This document shows, piece after piece, positions 24,644 through 39,859 of a stretch of 64,000 nucleotides of DNA. The stretch comes from Heterodera schachtii (lineage: Eukaryota; Nematoda; Chromadorea; Rhabditida; Heteroderidae), in assembly GCA_023374025.1 (NCBI GenBank), contig SIJG01000014.1, positions 667,077 through 731,076 on the forward strand, read 5' to 3'. The notes beneath the pieces are model-generated. The model was not told the origin of the DNA. It was given only the letters and a program-made list of their open reading frames with translations, and did no database searches. A program made the translations under genes and the position numbers. Within the stretch, counting starts at the first letter, position 1. Every line of letters starts with the position of its first letter.

Positions 24644-26071
24644 GCTGCTCTTTTATTTGGCAGTCCAATTGAAAATTAATTTGAAGCCGCTTTTCGTCTC
24701 ATTTGGACGGCACTCTCCGCGAAAGGGCAGCGGTGGCGGCGGAGGAGGAGGAAGAACCGGTTTTCTTTTCTTCCTTTTTTTCTTCCTTTTCTTTTCTTCT
24801 TTTTCTCCTGCTTCTCTTCTCCCTTCTCCTCCTTTTCTCCTCCTCCTCTTCTGCTCCTTCTTCTCTTCTCTCTTTTTCCAGTGATTTTTTTCCCCTCATA
24901 AAACCCATCTCTCAGCTGAATGGCCTCAAAAGCCAATTTGTCCTTTCCATTGGCTAAATTTGCCGCTTTTGAGCTGCCCATTTGTCGCTCAGCAAAATTA
25001 ATTTTCCTTGAGGCCATTTTTTTCAAAATTTCTCAAATGAATGATGAAATTTATTCCTTCCAATTTTTTATCATTCACATAAAATTTCTTTTTTGTGTGT
25101 TTGAAAATGCCATTGGCAAATTTAGTTCAAAATGCTTAACTCCCCTCAAGATCTTGAAATGCCACGCCGATTTTCACCCGCTAAATGCCATATTCATAAG
25201 TGCCAATTAGGACAAACTTTGCTCAATATTTACTTTTACCTCAACAAATGGCCACCATTACATAAAAGCCTTAAAGGCACTTTCGTCATCAATTGGCAAA
25301 AGTTAAATTGAGCGTAATTTTCAAAACAATAAATCTTGGGAAATTAAGCTTCGGCGGAGGGATCGCCAAAAGATATCGTAGTCAAAGAAAGCAAAGGATG
25401 GAAGAAAGAAAGAAAAGACAAAGCCGAGGGGGAAAAGAAGAAGCCGAAGAGGAGAGAAAAGAGGTGAAGCAAAAGGGAATGAGATGAAGCGGAGGGATGA
25501 AGCCAAGGGGAGGAGGGAGAAGACAATGAATGGCATTTGTATACAAAATAATGGAACAATTTGGGGAGGGGGGGAGGGCGAGAACGATACGTCAAATTCC
25601 TCTAATTTTTGGGCGTTTGGCCAATGTTACCCTTACGCTTGTAATTTCATAGTTCCCAAAGGGTTTGGTGTCCACTGAGTGTCCCCGGAAGTGCCCAATG
25701 CCACCCCCTCCCCCCCCATATCTCTCCCCCAATGTCTCCCCTTTTCCCCCAATTTGTCCCTATCCTTCCGCCCATTCTTTCGTCCCTTTTCGTTGTTTGC
25801 CTTCCCAGCACATTAATTAATTCACTTCCATTCTTCACTTTGTCCGTCGGATGGATATAAATGAATGGGATGAGTGAGTGTCCATTTCCCCCCCCCCCCC
25901 CCCCGCCTTTTTCGCTTCGCTTTCCCATCGGTTGTTTCTCATTGCTTAATTAGCCAATAAAGGGCCAATTTTGGGGGAAGAGGTCATTCAGTGGACAGAC
26001 AGTATGCATTGTTATGAGTGCATGTTAAGCCAATACGAAGCGTAACAAAACTTATTTTATTTGGGTTTCAG
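24644..26071. other. Low-complexity intergenic region
   Basis: Contains a T/C-rich block (about 24760-24890), AT-rich DNA, a purine-rich block (about 25385-25535) and poly-C at 25888-25904. No coding signal seen on either strand. Confidence 0.45.
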
Positions 26072-26610
26072 TGACTTTGTCGGTGAAAAGGGGCGGGGGG
26101 GCGGCCACGGCACAGCCCAAATGCCCTCCCGCCCCTTAATCCACTTATTACTTCGCTTATTAGGCAAGTCCTCTGACGCGGGTGCGCCCGACAAGAAGAC
26201 ACAAAGTTATGATGATAAGGAGGAGTTTGTGCTGATTCCTTCGTTGACAAATAATGGCCGACCATTCGCTACCGTATTACCATAAAATTGACAATTTAAT
26301 TCCCGCCCCCCACCAATCCCCAAGAATAGTCACAAAATTAGTTTCTTTTAACTCAATATTCTTAAAATATTTTATTTTGTTTTTAATTTGGCCTTTTTGT
26401 TTCTTTCTCTTCCGCCCTCTTTACTTTGTTAACTTTTTCTTTCCTTTTCCTTTTTCCCTTTTTCCTCTTTCTCTGTCTTTGCTTTTTCCGCCCCATTCTT
26501 CAATTTTACAAGCACTGAGAGAATATTGGGACAAGACAAAAAGCTTAAAAGCGGCACAACAGAGTGTGGAAAGGACACTCCGTCAACAAGGGATCATTAA
26601 AGATCATTAA
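26072..26610 (+). CDS. Possible small gene or 3' end of a gene, unrecognised
   Basis: Three pieces look like exons: 26072-26082 (GACTTTGTCG before GTGAAA), 26164 to about 26274 following a good acceptor (SSDAGAPDKKTQSYDDK, EEFVLIPSLTNN), and about 26521-26610 (REYWDKTKSLKAAQQSVERT), ending in a stop at 26608-26610. Amino-acid use is ordinary and unlike the low-complexity frames around it. Phase 1 is compatible for the first join (DFV|GKSS). The remaining join and the 5' end are not resolved. I do not recognise a family; it may be a terminal part of a larger gene. Confidence 0.3.
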
Positions 26611-26729
26611 TCAATGGGGAGGGGGCCCAGGGGAAAGGGAAATGGTAAAGGAAAAGGGAAAACGGAGAGAACAGCAGAAAAAGAAAAAGAAGGAAAGAGA
26701 AAACTCAGCCCACAACTCATAAGTGCATT

Positions 26730-26935
26730 CCAAAATCACTGTTAATCTTTTAAAATCTGACCAGAAATCCGATATCGTTTTTCCCTCTTCCGCCGTCGGT
26801 TTGACAATGGCACTTTTGCCAAATTTCTTTTTAATTAAAGGGCTCTGATGCATTTGCCATGCTTTTGTCAACTCCTCCGCTGAACTGTTCGTCCTTTCAT
26901 TAGCCTCTTCTGCTGGGTTTCGCCATTTACCCTTC
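26730..26935 (-). CDS. Possible isolated exon, unrecognised
   Basis: On the minus strand an acceptor (TTTTTAG before GAAGGG) at 26936-26937 opens a frame with normal composition: GKWRNPAEEANERTNSSAEE, KAWQMHQSPLIKKKFGKSAI and KTISDFWSDFKRL. The left limit is unclear, as the frame runs on into low-complexity codons towards 26611. No family recognised; it could be chance. Confidence 0.25.
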
Positions 26936-26952
26936 CTAAAAATGGTGTCCAA

Positions 26953-29528
26953 TTAACTTTCTTTTTTCTCTATTGATAATTCCATTTGGTTCCGCACCTA
27001 TTCCTTTTTCCAAGATCGAGAATGGCATGGCAAAGGTAATTATCGTCGTTCATTTACCCGAGAAGTCCCCCCCCCCCTCGGCCATCAAACTCAATCCCAT
27101 CACCCCCCCCGCTCCTTCCCCCTCTCCCCGGTTCGCTTGCATTGCATTATTCACTCCCTCCCCCCCCCCCCCCCCTCGCCTCGAATGAATGTCCGTGTCA
27201 ATTTCGTGGATTGGCACTTTCCACTCACTTCTTAGCTTCCGGGAAGTATCAATTAGGAGGATTGGATTTAAGTAAAGCCCATGAAAAGACGGGTATTGGT
27301 CGGATTAGGCGCGTTGTGAGCAGACGGATCCCTCCCTCCCTTAATTTGGCAGCTTTCTGTGCCCTCCCTATGGCACTAATTCCGTCACTACCATTTCCAT
27401 CATCCATCATAATCCACGGGTATTTATTCCACGCCTTTCCCCTGCCATGGCACAGCAATTGCATAACTCATTCAGCTGTTCATCCTACAAAAACTGATGC
27501 TCACTTGGCCACATCTCTGCTCTGTGCTTTGTGCATTTCGGTAGGATTATGAAAAAACATCGGCACCCTCCCCCCTCCCCCCCCCCACTCGTTTTTTATC
27601 CCATGCCCTTTTTAGCGTTCCCCCTTTTACCCCTTACCCCTTTTTACCCCCCTTTTGCCCCCCCCCCCATTTTAACACTTCGCCAACTTATTTTTCTCTT
27701 TTTTATTCATTATTCTTTCAAATTAATGAACTAATTTCACTTGAGTGGTTGATCGTGCGCAGAATGACTACAAGAGATTAACACATAAATAAGAACAGAA
27801 CAGAACAGAAAAGTGACATTTTGGTGGGATTATTTAAAGAATAGAAACCACACCACGGGGGAGGGGAGGGATTGTGCCAATTTATAAAAGAAGAACGAAT
27901 TGTGGACGGATTGGCGTTAGAGAATTGTTGGATTTGGCACGGAGGGGGATGCCAATAAAAGCACAAAAAATTATGAATTGGCGGAAAATCCATCGCATTA
28001 ACAATTATTTTGGCATTTTCTTCTTTGCGAATATTCAAAAAATAAAAATTATACTTTCTTAGAAAAAATCTTTAGAAATTAAGAAGAAAAAAAGTCAAAT
28101 AAAGGGATTTTTGAATAGGTTTTTTTATCACTTTACTTCAATTTCATATTTTTGTGTTTTTTGTGTCCTTTTCCTTACATTTTTCTTCCATTTTCCATCC
28201 TCTTTTTCATCAAAATATATTTTTCTTTTGGAATTATTTTGGCTTTTTTGTGCTTTTTAGAACCCATAAAATAAATTGGCCAAATGAGAGAGGATTAAAG
28301 GGAAAATAGATTAAAAGTGACGACATTTGGGATGATCTGTACACATGAAGCTTGTGCTATCACAAGAAAGATAAAATATATTAGAAAATAATAAAAGCGC
28401 AATTAATTTGTAAATCTGCCGATCAATCAAAATCAATGGCATGGAATTTCCGAAAAGGATTTCGGAAGATTTTCAAAAAGTTTTTTCTTAAAAAGGGAAA
28501 TGTTTTTTGACACGGATTTTGATTTTTGTGCATTTTAAGCCGACTCTTTTTTCTTCCCCTTTTCTCTTTTCCCTCTTTTCTAATAATTCCCATTAATTTT
28601 CTGCTGTTCTGTTGCATTTTACCTGCTCTTTTCATTCCAATTTTTAATTTAATTAATTATAATTAATTGCCATAATTGCACTTTAAAAGTGGCCATTCAT
28701 GATTCACTTTTTTATCCGTTAATGCCTTTTCAATTTCCCCATTTGCAAATTGCGTTAGCGACTGAATGAGTGCGAAAATCCCAAATGAATCCTCCCAAAT
28801 CTCTTTTCGCACTGATGGAAAAGAGAGCACACTTAGCGATCGGCAAAGGGCGTTTCGTTTGGTTGACTGGAGGCGTTTAACCGTCCAACCTCGACCCCCC
28901 CCCCCCCCCCGGCGTTAATTCGTTGCATTGCCCCGATTAAACGCCCTTTCCAGCCAGCCTAATGACAGCCTAATGGACTCCCGATTCAGCCCATTTATGG
29001 CGGGGTTGTTGTTAATGACTGTTAATGTGCTGCTGCTGAGTCAAGGAGAATAAATATTGCTTCGGGGTGTTTATACATTTAAACCAAACAAAAAATTCCG
29101 ACAAAAGGCCGTTGAAAGGCATAGAAAAGTGATAAGACGAGGAAAGTTTTGGAGAAGGAATTGGAACATAATAAAGGCAAAAAATAAAGAAATTAGGACA
29201 ATATTTATATTTTCTTAAGCAAATTTACATAAAGCGAATTTAATTATAAAAAATAAAAATAAATAAAATTACTTTTATTATGTGACGACGATTTTTTTTT
29301 CTTCCATAAAGGCAAGGATACCGTAGGTTTTCGTCAATTGGTTGGCGATGGATGGGCGGGGGGGGGGAGGGGGGGGGGGGGGGGAAAGGGGGGAATGCCT
29401 CCGTCGGGGGAATGTCCACCGCCCCCCCCCCCTTCTCCTCCCCCGCCACTCTTTCAGCCAATATTTATTCCACCGGGAGAACCCTTCCTTCCTTCCAACA
29501 TTCATTCTTCCTTGGGATATGCTCAAGA
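26953..29528. other. Intergenic region, no gene supported
   Basis: Holds poly-C blocks (27068-27077, 27161-27175, 27570-27590, 27656-27669, 28896-28911), AT-rich DNA around 28050-28420, and C/T-rich stretches. A tract near 27240-27330 has an ordinary composition but no homology or splice frame that I could support. Confidence 0.4.
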
Positions 29529-29594
29529 ATGAATTTGGCTATGGCTCTGCTGCTTCTGCTGGGCGTGTTCGTCGCCGCAGTTTTCGGGAGTTAA
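29529..29594 (+). CDS. Possible signal-peptide exon of a small secreted protein
   Basis: ATG followed by a typical leader, MNLAMALLLLLGVFVAAVFG, then a stop. A donor GTTAAT could end it before the stop. A downstream frame near 29685-29760 (PPELLSEERHKLAELAG) could be a second exon of a neuropeptide-like precursor, but no amidated peptide or dibasic repeats are visible. Weak. Confidence 0.25.
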   Translation: MNLAMALLLLLGVFVAAVFGS

Positions 29595-30533
29595 TTAAGG
29601 GGCAAATGGGCGGTTGGTTGTGGTGGGGTGAAAAGAGAATTACTCCTCCCCCTTGCGCCTCCCTCCCCCCCCCCCCCGTCGTATGTCCGGCACCGCCCGA
29701 ATTACTTTCCGAAGAAAGGCACAAATTAGCGGAACTTGCTGGTACGGACAATGATGTTCACAATGTTCATTCATCTCATCAATTCCATCCCAAACGCACT
29801 CATTCATTGCGGAATGACAGAAAAATTACCCAAAGAACGGACGGATGGAATCGGCGAGAGCATAAAAGTGACCGTCCTCCCCTCCCCCGCCCATTCATTG
29901 GGCGGCACTTTTTGCCCTTTCAGTTGCTTTTTTCTGCAAATTTATTAGTGTTTGTCCCCCTAATGATTTGCTCCGGTGCTTTTCCTATCGTTTTCCATTT
30001 TTGGCTTTCTTAATACGTGTAAATTCGGCCATATTTGGCACACTTTCCCCACATGGAATTCGCTTTTCACTGGTGGTGCTATATTTATCATCGAAGCGAA
30101 AGATTTGCTAAATTTTAATCTCTTTTAATGGCTTTCTCCCCATCCGTTCGCATTTCCCCTAAAACTTTTCTCGCCAATCCCAAAGTGTTTCTCTTTATTG
30201 AGATGCTCCTTTTTGCTACTTAATATTATTGCATCGGAAAGTGCACAAATTATTTCGTTGCTTTGAATTTCCTTTTAATTATACGTCATTAATTGCCATT
30301 AAATGTCAATATTCCCGAAGATGAAGCTTGGCCAAATTGAAATGCAATCTGCTGAAATGCGTTCCAACAAAGTGCCGGCGGCGCCGACTTCCGCCGCCAT
30401 TTGTCCGATGGGTCCGTCCGTCCTTCACCCGGTGTTTCTCTGCGCAACAAAAGTCATTTTCTTCACCTTTTCAACATTGTTTGACTATGAATTTGACTTC
30501 TTTTAGCCACTTGCAAAAGCAAATTTCGTAGCA
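29595..30533. other. Upstream region of the homeobox gene
   Basis: AT-rich with interspersed poly-C. No further gene seen. It should contain the promoter of the HMX-like gene starting at 30534. Confidence 0.4.
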
Positions 30534-33707
<3,174 letters not shown>

Positions 33708-33709
<2 letters not shown>

Positions 33710-33713
33710 TAAA
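33708..33713 (+). terminator. AATAAA overlapping the homeobox gene stop codon
   Basis: The stop TAA (33707-33709) runs directly into AATAAA. If used, the 3' UTR would be only about 20 bp. Other AT-rich signals lie downstream. Confidence 0.35.
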
Positions 33714-34329
33714 ATACGGATTGAAATGGCCAGACAATGCAACTTAATTGTTCAATTAAATAACTTTTCATTTTGTTATTACGCAATTTTTTCGCGCGCA
33801 ATTGCCTCGAATGGATAAAATGGTACATATATAAAGTAATACTCGCGAATTTCGTTTTTTCTGTGTTTTTTTCTTAATGTAAGTATTTGCTCTTTTCTTG
33901 CATTTATATTCCCGAGAATTTAAGCTTCCGATTGATACCAAAAAAAACAATTATTAAAAATATGTGGTCCGCAACTCCCCGCACCCTCATATTATGGTAT
34001 TACCTAAACTTTATCAAGCCCCCCCCCCCCTTGAGTGGATGAATAAAGTCTCCCCTTTATTTCACATCGCCAGAATTTCACGTTGATATGTATCCGCATT
34101 AAATTACTCGAAAATGAAAAGAAAACCCCATAATATTAAGATTTAGTAATATGAATTAGGGACTTGAATTGAAATGAAGTAAATTCTGCTTTTATTATTT
34201 AATATATTTATGGATTAGTGGTTAGTGCTTCAACACTAACAGTATTTTTTGTTATGAGTTCGATAATAACGGTTGACGTTTTCTTTTGAATTTATTTTTT
34301 TATGATTAATAGACGAAAATACCCATAAA

Positions 34330-35020
34330 AATTGACCAATCTTGGCATAATTTGTTAACAAATTGAACTCAACTTTTCAAAAAAAAATTTCCGGTGGCGC
34401 CGATAGGCGCCGCCTGATGAAAATTTCATTGGAATTAAAAAGTTCAATTTTTTGAGTAAATCAGGAAAATTTATATATTTTAAAATATTTTTACAAACCG
34501 AAAAAAAAAAACTATTTTTTTCTTAAAAAATTAACCCAAAATCCCTAAATTTGATTATTTTTTAGACAAAATCTGTGCAATTTGTGCCAAAAGGAATTGA
34601 ATCGAGGCGATATATCGACAAATGAATATGGAGCCAAATATATCATTCATAAAAATTAATTTTTTGTGAGATTTTTGAGCTAATACTCCCCGGGGGCGAG
34701 ACATTTGCTCACCCCCGCCCACGGGGCACACAACAACCCTGGTTAAAAATTAAAAATTTAATAATTTAATTTTCTGAATTTATTGGTTTAAAAAAGTACC
34801 AATCTTTTCAAAGGTACCGGTAAAACTTGGAATTTTCTGAGTCCCAAAATTTCTGGAATTTTTTACAATAAAAATAAATTGACAACTCTTAATTTTTTTT
34901 GCTTTTAAATTTCTTTTTTTGTGGCGCTGTTTTTTCAAAAAACTTTTTGGGAACATTGGGGGAGGGAGTCCGGCGGTGCCTTGCCGATAGGCGCGACCGG
35001 AAAAATTTGAATTTGCCAAA
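34330..35020. repeat. Dispersed GGCGCCGATAGGC repeat copies, two orientations
   Basis: One segment (34340-34430) has TTGTTAACAAAT and CCGGTGGCGCCGATAGGC; a second (34895-35010) has GGCGCTGTTTTTTCAAAAAA and CCGGCGGTGCCTTGCCGATA in mostly the opposite order. Related text occurs at 6205-6400, 39860-40110 and 42230-42370. Between them lies AT-rich DNA and a local GC-rich patch at 34690-34735. Confidence 0.55.
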
Positions 35021-35156
35021 AAATGACGAAATATTTGCTTAATTTGTGGTTTTTTTCGGCTGTTTAAAAACTAAAAATAAATAAAAATTGGAATATTTTT
35101 TTATTAATTAAAATCAATTACATCAAAATGGTCAAGAAAATATGAAAAATATTCTA

Positions 35157-35200
35157 TCCCAGCGGGGAATTGAACCCAAGCGAATTAGCCGCCAGACCAC
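35157..35200 (-). other. tRNA-like remnant
   Basis: The minus strand reads GTGGTCTGGCGGCTAA then TGGGTTCAATTCCC, resembling D-arm and T-arm (B box) text of a tRNA with the anticodon arm missing. No cloverleaf can be folded, so a tRNA-derived repeat or pseudogene is the most that can be said. Confidence 0.3.
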
Positions 35201-35317
35201 ATTTGAATGTGAATAATGCTTTAAACAAATAAATAATTTAATTTTTTTCTCAAAAATTTCTCCTCCACCAATTTCCTTCTCTTTTCTCACCCAGACCCCC
35301 ATTCTTACGTGCTTATT

Positions 35318-35430
35318 TAGTCCCGCCGGGACCGGGACTGGTAAAACCGGGACCGGGATTTCAATGTTTCCAAAAACCAGGACCGGGACCTGAAAAACCG
35401 GGAATTCCCGTCCCGGTCCCGTGCAACTCT
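35318..35430. repeat. CCGGGACC / GGTCCCGG keyword repeat
   Basis: About 110 bp built from GGGACCGGGA, ACCGGGACC, GGTCCCG and short A/T linkers. Same architecture as the CCTGGACC clusters at 4935-5362 but a different keyword. Confidence 0.75.
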
Positions 35431-35474
35431 AAATTAAAAATTAAATATTTATTTATGTATTGTAGAATAAATTA

Positions 35475-38097
35475 ATGACTTCTCAAGTGATTGGCCCTGC
35501 TTTGTTCGTTTTGCATGGAAAAACTGAAGCTTTAATTTGGTTACCGAGAAAGGAACAACATTTTTTCATTAATGATGAAAATGTTGGCAGCTACAAATTG
35601 GGCGATTGGGTTCTCTTCGACTACAACAGGGAAAAAATCATTGAAAAACAGAAAGAGACTCCGTATGAAACGAAAGTGTTGTATTCGAAAGTTGTGAAGC
35701 AAAGGTTCGTCCAGGTACAGAGCAATTTTCAATGAATTTTAATTATTTTCAATTAAATTAACAATTTTAGATTAAAGTTCCACTTGTTTTTTTCTCGGAT
35801 AAACAATCCTCAGAAGTTGTCGCCTATTCTCCTGGCTTTGGACGTGTTGGTGCCTTTGTTCCGAATTTGGCGATGGATACAATGTGTTTCGCTTGGATTG
35901 CTTTGTATGTTGATTTTTCAGCTCATAATTCGCAAATTTTGTACTATGTATGGGTGCCAAATAATTGAATCAAAGTACAAATTAAAACCATTTTAAATTA
36001 AGCGCTGGCTTTTTCAAAAATGCCGAATTGCGCTCCCTCATGGCTACCTTGGAGTTGAAATGGCTCATAGCAGAAGTTGATCGTCTTATGACCAAATCGG
36101 AAATAGTACAACTAAAATATTCATTCATTTTTGCGTTCGGCTCTTTTCATTTTCATTTAGATTGAGTTTCCTGGAAAATTGGGACTCAGCAACTCTTTCA
36201 ACCGCTGTTTTGGCATTGTTATCGGTCGCGAGTTTCGGGATGGAAAACAGAATAATCTTGTAGTCAAATTCTTCACTGCATCCAATGGGCTGTGTGAGTA
36301 TTGTATGCCAATCGCAAATGATCAACAACCGAATTTTCATATCGGAAGCTGGGCACGTTTTCTGCCAATGTGAGTCTCGAATAAAATTTAAAAGGATTAT
36401 ACCTTTCTTATGGGTTGGTAATTGTCAGCTTTTATTTCTATTTCCTAAATTCAGAAGAAATTACTCCAATCAATTCACTGCGGTAAATGCGTCGACTATT
36501 AACACACCAAATGGCATTTCTTTGATTGAGAAGGAACCGCAAATTAAGGTTAATTGTTACTTCTCTGACATAAATAATTGAGTAAAGATCTTTCTTAGTT
36601 GTCTTTGTTTCACGATCTCTTCCACCTTGACCAAGACCCATACAAAAACATAATCCATGCACAATTTCTGGGAGAATTGCATTCCACTGATGATTTTGTT
36701 TGGGAGTTACGAAAAAAGCGCCAAAAATATGCATTATTTCGGCCACGGCTTTTTGTTACGTTCGATTCGACTACAAACCGTTGGGTTCCAACTCACTTCG
36801 ATGACCAAGAAAGTGTTCCGCTCCCATCGACGAGTCAAGCCACAGAAACTGCCGAAGTCCGACCCCAGAACAAAAACTCAGAGGGAGTTCTTGGAAAGCC
36901 TCGGCTAAACGATGGTAATCTTTGTTTCCCATTGGTCATATTAGTACTTTAAAAGTCAAATTTGTTCACCAACAAATAGGTGCTGATTTTGGCGACGGAC
37001 CGAAGAATTTTCAGCCGTCCAACAGAGAAAATGAAAAGAAGAAATCCTTCGTGGCGCCCGTGGAAAAGTCATTATACCAAAGTGGGATAATTATTATCAA
37101 TTAAAGTTTTTTTTAGTCGGCCGCGTACCTGGGCTCCGGCAGGTGGAAAAAAGGACTTCAAAGCGAGAAACAGTCTGCCTAACGATAACAGAAAGGTAAT
37201 TTGTTGAAAATGGACAATTGAATTTAGGGATAAGAGACAAAGAATTTAAGGGTTTGCTTACATTAGCTTCAATTTTTTAAATTTCTTTTCGCTTAAGGTT
37301 AATGGTCGTTTTGCATCTTCTGTTGCCCAGAGACCGACTTTACATCAGAATTTGCAAGGGCTGGTTGTATCAGTTTCAAGCAACTCCAACGTTTTGTTTG
37401 TGTGCGTTTACTCTTTCTTGGCCCCTCAACTTTTCCTAAAAATGAGGGGGGGGGGGGGAGGACTTCATTGTTACCGTTCTCAGTGGTTACGATTCTACTT
37501 GTGCTTTGGTATTTTTGATTTACACTTTCATTCCAATTGATCTTTTTAGTTACACCTGCCAATTTCCATCAGATGAGTTTTCCATAAACAGAAGTGAAGT
37601 TTCAATTCCTGAGGGGGTTCGACATGGAAGTTGGGTCACTTTTGATTTGTGAGTATTTGTATTTTAATTTTGAATGTCGTTTTTTTAAAGGAAAACTGAG
37701 AGTAATGGAGAAAAAAAGGTCATTCGTTGCGACTTGGACAAGTCACCGCCAAATTGGGCAGTGACGCCAATCAGAAACACCGTCCAGGCAGTTGAACAAA
37801 GTTTGCACAAAATCCTATCTGCATTGTTCAAGATCGAACTGACTGCCTTTGTCCCGAGGAAATGGCGTCCCGAGATAATTGCACCCGAAAGTCGTATTGT
37901 ACCGACAAATTGGTTTGATGAAATGTTGGATTTCGGAATGCTACTGACCGAGGACATGGCGGACAAAAGTGTTAAGGTTCTGGCGGAAAGGAACCAGGTT
38001 AAGAACGCTATTGTGAGACTGACGTTACTTTTACTTTTTATTTAAGCATTCCTCAGGCAAAACCTGGCACCTGGTGAAAGTATTGGGAGTTTTGTGA
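35475..38097 (+). CDS. Unrecognised protein, 612 residues, with repeated GxW modules
   Basis: Exons: 35475-35714, 35771-35904, 36003-36105, 36161-36369, 36455-36548, 36599-36914, 36980-37067, 37117-37195, 37298-37401, 37550-37648, 37691-38012, 38047-38097; 1839 nt. All splice phases agree, so a real gene is well supported. No signal peptide or membrane segment is seen. At least three beta-rich modules of about 70-90 residues can be picked out: each has a hydrophobic strand pair (ALFVLHGKTEALIWLP; CFGIVIGREF ... NNLVVKFF; LQGLVVSVSSNSNVLFVYT) and ends in a GxW signature (YKLGDWVLFDY; FHIGSWARFLPM; VRHGSWVTFDL). A basic, disordered linker (residues about 330-440) separates modules two and three. 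The layout suggests a nucleic-acid or protein-binding scaffold, but I do not recognise the family. Confidence 0.8.
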
Positions 38098-38225
38098 GAA
38101 GGGTCGATCGAGAAAACTTATTTCTAATATATTATTATTGTTTCTACATTCACTCTTACACACTTTCATTTTTAAAAATTATTTCTTTTCGCTTTATAAT
38201 ATTTGAAAAAAATTTCATTTCAATG

Positions 38226-38231
38226 AATAAA
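38226..38231 (+). terminator. Poly(A) signal AATAAA of the GxW-module gene
   Basis: Canonical hexamer about 130 bp past the stop codon and before the convergent icd-1 gene. Confidence 0.5.
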
Positions 38232-38347
38232 GAATGAAACTTCAACAACTCAATCTGATTTGTCATAACGGTGGGGTTGATAATGTGGAAATTGGTTGGC
38301 CAATCCCACTGCAACAGTTGTGGCTCGTGTAACGATGGTAAAAACCA

Positions 38348-39282
38348 CTAATGGACAAGTTCCTCCGTGGTCTTCGACTCGTTCTTCGACGCCTCCTCAA
38401 AATCGCCAATCAAATCTAAACAAAGTGGGGGAAGAGTAAAAGAATGAAAACTCTGTGCTAGGTTTATACCCGGCACATCGTCGTCCTCAGCCGATGGTTT
38501 GAATTGCGTGGTCTGTAATTATAAAGACAATCCAAAAAAGTTTGAACAAACAAAATGAACCACGTTGTTGGCAAGCTTCTTCAGATGAGTAAGAGACTCC
38601 GCCCCGAGTTGGTTAAGAATCCCCGGCAACATGTCCGTGATTTCTGAAGAGAGAAAAGAATAAAAAAGGGTCTTTTAAATTTGAAATTTGGTTTCCTTAA
38701 ATGTCATTGAAATTAAGCGACTTACGCTTGTTCTCCGCTGTCCCAGTGATCGAGAAGGTGCTTAAGTTCAAGAAATATTAATGCTTTATACCGCAAGAGA
38801 ACAGTTGGCACTGTTTGTTTTGCTTGTGTTTGGCATATTAAAAAGAGCGAGGAAACGAAGTTTAATTGAATTGATGGAACCAAATTTAACTCAAAAAAGG
38901 CAAACAAACAGCGCAACTTTTGTTTTGTTTTTATTTACTTTGCCGGTACCGAAGCCTGAACCTTCGGGTTGTTAAAGTGTATCACTGTCCCGTCGTCTTT
39001 GATCATATTGACCTCTTCGATGCCAGGAATGTTAGTCACCGAAAGCTTTTTCAGATTCGTCTGTAACTTTTTGTCGTCCATTGCCGTAGTTTTGTGCACG
39101 ACTTTCTTCTTCCTTCTTGCAGTACCCTAAAAGGGAAATGTCAATTTCAGTTTATAAAAAACCTAAAAACAAAAAATTAATCAACGAAAAATTAGGTAAG
39201 TTTTACGATGAAATTATACCTTTCCACCTGTGCGCACATGTTCTGCATTTTGTTGCAGTTTCTTTATTTTTTCTGCATTCAT
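38348..39282 (-). CDS. icd-1: Nascent polypeptide-associated complex subunit beta (BTF3 / NAC-beta)
   Basis: Beta subunit of NAC, which binds nascent chains at the ribosome exit; in C. elegans icd-1 also restrains apoptosis. Exons on minus: 39220-39282, 38939-39126, 38726-38760, 38561-38643, 38470-38512, 38348-38415; 480 nt, 159 residues, as expected. The N-terminus [20 protein letters not shown] and [13 protein letters not shown] carry the ribosome-binding RRKKK motif; the NAC domain includes [53 protein letters not shown] and [16 protein letters not shown]; the end is acidic. It is convergent with the gene ending at 38097, with 250 bp between stop codons. Confidence 0.96.
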
Positions 39283-39439
39283 TGCCGAATAAATGAAATA
39301 AAACAATTAACGTATACTAAATTTGACAGATATTTAAAAAAAAACAAAAAATGCTAAAGGAACAAAAAATTGAACATTTTCTTCTAATTGAAATATCAAT
39401 ACAAAAAATGCACTAAAAAAATAATCGCTCAATGTCGTA

Positions 39440-39570
39440 AGGGCGGTTGACTGTCGGGGCCCGTGCCCCTACTCTGATTTTTGTCGACCCCTACTCCGAT
39501 TTTTTGAACCATAAAAGCTCTCCCCTTTGGGTTCCGACCTATACTCTGGGTTTTTGTCGACCGCTATTTT
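39440..39570. repeat. Short imperfect tandem repeat around CCCCTACTC
   Basis: Three successive variants of a phrase like CCCCTACTCTGATTTTTGTC (39469, 39491, and a weaker one near 39538), adjoining icd-1. No coding content. Confidence 0.5.
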
Positions 39571-39859
39571 ATGGAAGTGCCAGGATTTTTTAGCACATTT
39601 AGCGGGGCGCTGCCGTTCGGGCGCCAGCGAAGTTCGACCGCACTAACTTTTTCTTTATAAATCCAATAAACTTTGTATTAGATAATAGCAGGGCGTGGAT
39701 CTCTCCAGATTTGTCAGAAATGTACTGATTTAGGTAGTGACCCAATTTTGTCCTGATTTCTTAACCTACCTACTCACAATTTTGAAATTTTATGGCAGAA
39801 TGTACTATTTTATCAAGAAAATATACATAAGATTTGTGGCAAAATTTGGTCATTTTTTG

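Noticed and set aside
26072..26610. Autophagy kinase (ULK/UNC-51) C-terminal fragment
   Set aside because: The EEFVLIPS stretch loosely recalls it, but no kinase exons lie upstream and the similarity is too short.
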